Shown piece after piece: positions 61,809 through 64,000 of a DNA stretch of 64,000 nt (the stretch's first letter is position 1; the number at the start of each line of letters is the position of its first letter). A program made the translations under genes and the position numbers. The notes beneath the pieces were generated by a model, which did not search any database, was not told the DNA's origin, and worked only from the letters and a program-made list of their open reading frames with translations. Location of the stretch: contig BJUU01000013.1 in the NCBI GenBank assembly GCA_007988785.1, positions 18,769 to 82,768 of the forward strand, in the 5' to 3' direction. This DNA is from Agrococcus baldri. Its GTDB lineage: Bacteria; Actinomycetota; Actinomycetes; Actinomycetales; Microbacteriaceae.

Positions 61809-63164
61809 TCAGCCGATCGTCGTCATGGCCTCGGTGCGCGGCGCGCTCGGCGCGATCTGCTTGCGCAGCGGCCCGATGGCGAAGATGACGAGCAGCATCA
61901 TGCCGAACTCGATCCAGGGGCGGGACTCCGCCAGCCCCTGCACGAACAGCGCGACCCACAGCAGCAGCGGGATGGCGTTGAGCGCGCGCTCGCCGACGGG
62001 GGAGCGGTAGAGCGCCCCGAGCGTGTTGGTGACCGCGCGGTACTGCAGCCCGCCCCACAGCAGCACGCCGACGATGCCGAGCTGCATGAAGACGTCGAGC
62101 CACACGTTGTGCGCCTGCAGGTAGACCATGCCGTGCATCTCGCCGAGCGCGTCGAAGGGCGGCACCCACGGCAGCCAGTAGCCCAGGTAGCCGACGCCCA
62201 CCACCGGGCTCGTGAGCCCCAGGTCGATGACGCGGCCCCAGATGTCGAAGCGTCCGGTCATGTCGGCGTCGCGGCCCAGGAAGTCGGTCACGAGCGGCCA
62301 GTTCGCCACGATCACGCCGATGCAGACCAGCCCCACCGCGACCGCGATGCCGAAGATGCGGTAGAAGACGGCGCCGCGCCACTGCACCCAGGAGACGACC
62401 AGGAGGGTCAGCACGGCGACCATCGCGGTCGCGAACAGCACGGTCGCGCTGCGCGTGACGAGCTGCGCGAGGATCGGCAGGGCGACCCAGAGCGGCCACC
62501 AGCGGTCGAGGCCGGCGGCGGCGCGGCAGCCGGCGATCACGAGCGCGATGAGCGCCACCATGCCCAGCAGGTTCGCGTTGCCCATGATGCCCTGCACGCG
62601 CCCGCCCTCGAAGATGAGGCCGCTCGACCAGTGCAGCTCGCCGCTGGCATCCGGCGGGTAGTCCGACCAGAGCGGGAAGAGCGGCTGGCGCAGCACGAGC
62701 GCCACGAAGGCCTCGAACAGGAACGAGGCGATCAGCAGCCCCTGCATGGTCCAGTGCGTGACGTCGAGGATCACCCGGTAGGGCAGGGAGGCGATCAGCA
62801 GCGCGCTCGCGATGGTGCCGAACAGGATGACCGAGCCCACGAGCGACCAGCCGGGCGCGATGGCCCAGATCGCCGAGGCGAGCGCCATGGCGGCGAAGGC
62901 GACGACCGCGACCGGCATCCGCCACAGCCGCACCCGCAGCAGCACGAGCTCGACGGCCACCCAGACGAAGGTGGCGAGCACCACGCCGGCCCATGCGGGG
63001 TAGCCGATGACGTTGCGCACCGCGTCGCCGCAGGCCGCGTTGGCGACGATCCACGTTGCGAGGATCGTCCTCCTTCTCTGCCCGGGCACCGGACAATCGT
63101 GCCACGCCCCGGCCGCATCCGGCCCAGGAGCGGTGTGCGAGGATTGCTCGCCGCCATCGTCCAT
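61809..63164 (-). CDS. O-antigen ligase/polymerase-like membrane protein
   Basis: 451 residues with about eleven hydrophobic helices and the Wzy_C/WaaL pattern: a periplasmic loop with WSDYPPDASGELHWSSGLIF and VQGIMGNANLLGM, then MTGRFDIWGRVIDLGLTSPV and YLQAHNVWLDVFMQLGI carrying the conserved Arg and His. It may polymerise or ligate the lipid-linked glycan outside the membrane. The start is uncertain: the ATG at 63164 leaves only 14 bp to the divergent gene, and a GTG at 63089 would still keep all helices. Confidence 0.85.
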   Translation of the reverse strand: MDDGGEQSSHTAPGPDAAGAWHDCPVPGQRRRTILATWIVANAACGDAVRNVIGYPAWAGVVLATFVWVAVELVLLRVRLWRMPVAVVAFAAMALASAIWAIAPGWSLVGSVILFGTIASALLIASLPYRVILDVTHWTMQGLLIASFLFEAFVALVLRQPLFPLWSDYPPDASGELHWSSGLIFEGGRVQGIMGNANLLGMVALIALVIAGCRAAAGLDRWWPLWVALPILAQLVTRSATVLFATAMVAVLTLLVVSWVQWRGAVFYRIFGIAVAVGLVCIGVIVANWPLVTDFLGRDADMTGRFDIWGRVIDLGLTSPVVGVGYLGYWLPWVPPFDALGEMHGMVYLQAHNVWLDVFMQLGIVGVLLWGGLQYRAVTNTLGALYRSPVGERALNAIPLLLWVALFVQGLAESRPWIEFGMMLLVIFAIGPLRKQIAPSAPRTEAMTTIG

Positions 63165-63178
63165 CGAACCGGAGCCCC

Positions 63179-63928
63179 ATGCGCGTCGTCGTCCTCGTGC
63201 CGACCTACAACGAGCTCGAGGCGCTGCCCGTGACGATGGATCGCCTGCTGCAGGCGGCCCCGGGCGTCGAGGTGCTCGTCATCGACGACGCCAGCCCCGA
63301 CGGCACCGGCGAGCTCGCCGACGCCATGGCGGCCGCCGATCCGCGCGTGAGCGTGCTGCATCGCGCCGCGAAGGAGGGCCTCGGCGCCGCCTACCTGCAC
63401 GGCATGCGCGTGGCGCTCGAGCGGGGGGCGGATGCGGTGGTCGAGTTCGACGCCGACGGCTCGCACCCGGCAGAGGCCGTGCCGCGCATGCTGGCCGTGC
63501 TCGCGCAGGAGGGCCGGCCGGGCGCCGACCTCGTGATCGGCTCCCGCTGGGTGCCCGGCGGCGGCATCGTCGACTGGCCGTGGCACCGGCAGGCGATCTC
63601 ACGGCTCGGCAACGTCTACGCGCGGGTGATGCTGGGCTCTGCGGTGCAGGACATGACGGCGGGGTGCCGGGCGTACACGGCCGAGCTGCTGCGGCGCATC
63701 CCGCTGGCAGAGGTGCGCAGCCAGGGCTACTGCTTCCAGATCGACATGACGCGCAGAGCCCAGCAGGTCGGCGCGCGCGTGGTCGAGGTGCCGATCCTGT
63801 TCCGCGAGCGCGAGCTCGGCAGCTCGAAGATGACCCCCGGCATCGTGCGCGAGGCGCTCGTGAGCGTCACCGGCTGGGCCGTCGGCCGATTCGCGCGTGC
63901 GGTGATCGACCGCACCCGCCGCCCGTAG
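63179..63928 (+). CDS. Polyprenol-phosphate mannosyltransferase-like GT2
   Basis: A 249-residue GT2 of the Dpm1/Ppm1 group: VVLVPTYNELEALPVTMDRL (~4-23), VIDDASPDGTGELAD, GLGAAYLHGMRVAL, the metal motif EFDADGSHP, IGSRWVPGGGIVDWP and CFQIDMTRRA. No C-terminal membrane domain is present, as in the soluble actinobacterial mannose-phosphate-polyprenol synthases. It would supply a lipid-linked sugar for extracytoplasmic glycosylation. GGAG lies 4 nt upstream of the ATG. An open frame continues upstream without family sequence. Confidence 0.92.
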   Translation: MRVVVLVPTYNELEALPVTMDRLLQAAPGVEVLVIDDASPDGTGELADAMAAADPRVSVLHRAAKEGLGAAYLHGMRVALERGADAVVEFDADGSHPAEAVPRMLAVLAQEGRPGADLVIGSRWVPGGGIVDWPWHRQAISRLGNVYARVMLGSAVQDMTAGCRAYTAELLRRIPLAEVRSQGYCFQIDMTRRAQQVGARVVEVPILFRERELGSSKMTPGIVREALVSVTGWAVGRFARAVIDRTRRP

Positions 63929-64000
63929 GTCGAACAGCGCGCCCGTAGGTCGAGGAGCGCGCGTGCGGAGCACGCTCGCGTCACGAGACCGGCGGTGGCC
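63921..64000. repeat. Type A palindrome (copy 3) with a duplicated left arm, at the window end
   Basis: GCCCGTAGGTCGA is followed by A/G, C/G and AGCGC in two adjacent 20-bp copies (63921-63940 and 63941-63960). The second copy leads into a full type A palindrome (63948-63990: GGTC...GACC arms, TCGAGGAGCGC and GCGTCACGAGACC blocks, GTGC-GGA-GCAC core). The upstream gene's stop lies in the first copy. Confidence 0.75.

Noticed and set aside
58972..63180. Very long open frame (about 1400 codons) on the minus strand, antisense to the secreted protein
   Set aside because: Only its end reads as a real gene (the ligase, in another frame). The rest is Ala/Arg/Gly/His-rich, typical of the antisense of a GC-rich gene, and has no domain.

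Overview
The window is GC-rich DNA with dense, often translationally coupled genes. Its gene set points to an actinobacterium: a two-component biotin-dependent acyl-CoA carboxylase with an epsilon subunit, a cysteine-less LpdA-type flavoprotein, a trimeric-class purine nucleoside phosphorylase and an LCP cell-wall ligase. The intergenic palindromes and the abundant GGATGC/GCATCC hexamer suggest Microbacteriaceae, possibly an Agrococcus-like species; that placement is inference. No rRNA, tRNA, CRISPR array, prophage or insertion sequence was seen.

Layout. (1) 1-8.2 kb holds nucleoside salvage: cytidine deaminase (cut by the window edge), thymidine phosphorylase, adenosine deaminase coupled to an orphan PTS EIIA, then a phosphosugar mutase and purine nucleoside phosphorylase on the other strand, followed by YaeQ and an LpdA-like quinone reductase. 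(2) 8.2-29.9 kb is housekeeping: the biotin-carrying carboxylase subunit, a TetR regulator with an asymmetric heterodimeric ABC exporter, Maf, a second TetR with a divergent DoxX-like protein, an RNA methyltransferase, a two-component system, two oxidoreductases, topoisomerase IB, AccE/AccD, BirA, a PH-domain protein, UDP-glucose dehydrogenase and PurK. (3) 29.9-31.4 kb is a cassette lying between purK and purE: an AbiEi/VSR-like (DUF559-type) nuclease gene flanked on each side by a tandem pair of ~58-bp palindromes. (4) 31.4-63.9 kb is a surface-polysaccharide locus: LCP ligase, dTDP-rhamnose genes rmlD/B/A (no rmlC in the window), a RgpF-like rhamnan protein, many glycosyltransferases, a Wzm/Wzt ABC exporter, an OafA-type acyltransferase, a pyruvyltransferase, an asparagine-synthetase-like protein, a large repeat-bearing secreted protein, an O-antigen-ligase-like protein and a polyprenol-phosphate mannosyltransferase-like enzyme. 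A patch at 37.4-39.8 kb of visibly lower GC inside this locus carries a secreted metzincin protease, a lipoprotein and a decayed lipoprotein gene.

How the genes work together. The first block would turn nucleosides into free bases and pentose phosphates. The carboxylase subunits, epsilon subunit and biotin ligase form one functional set split over two loci, and both carboxylase loci carry a near-identical 16-bp operator-like element. The polysaccharide locus would make sugar nucleotides, assemble a decorated rhamnose-containing glycan, export it by Wzm/Wzt and attach it to peptidoglycan through LCP. Many genes have a TANNNT -10 element 6-8 nt before the start codon and no Shine-Dalgarno, so leaderless transcription appears common.

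The most promising candidate for something undescribed is the palindrome-flanked nuclease cassette between purK and purE. Next are the glycosyltransferase whose N-terminus is a decayed copy of the adjacent pyruvyltransferase, and the shared operator-like element at the two carboxylase loci.
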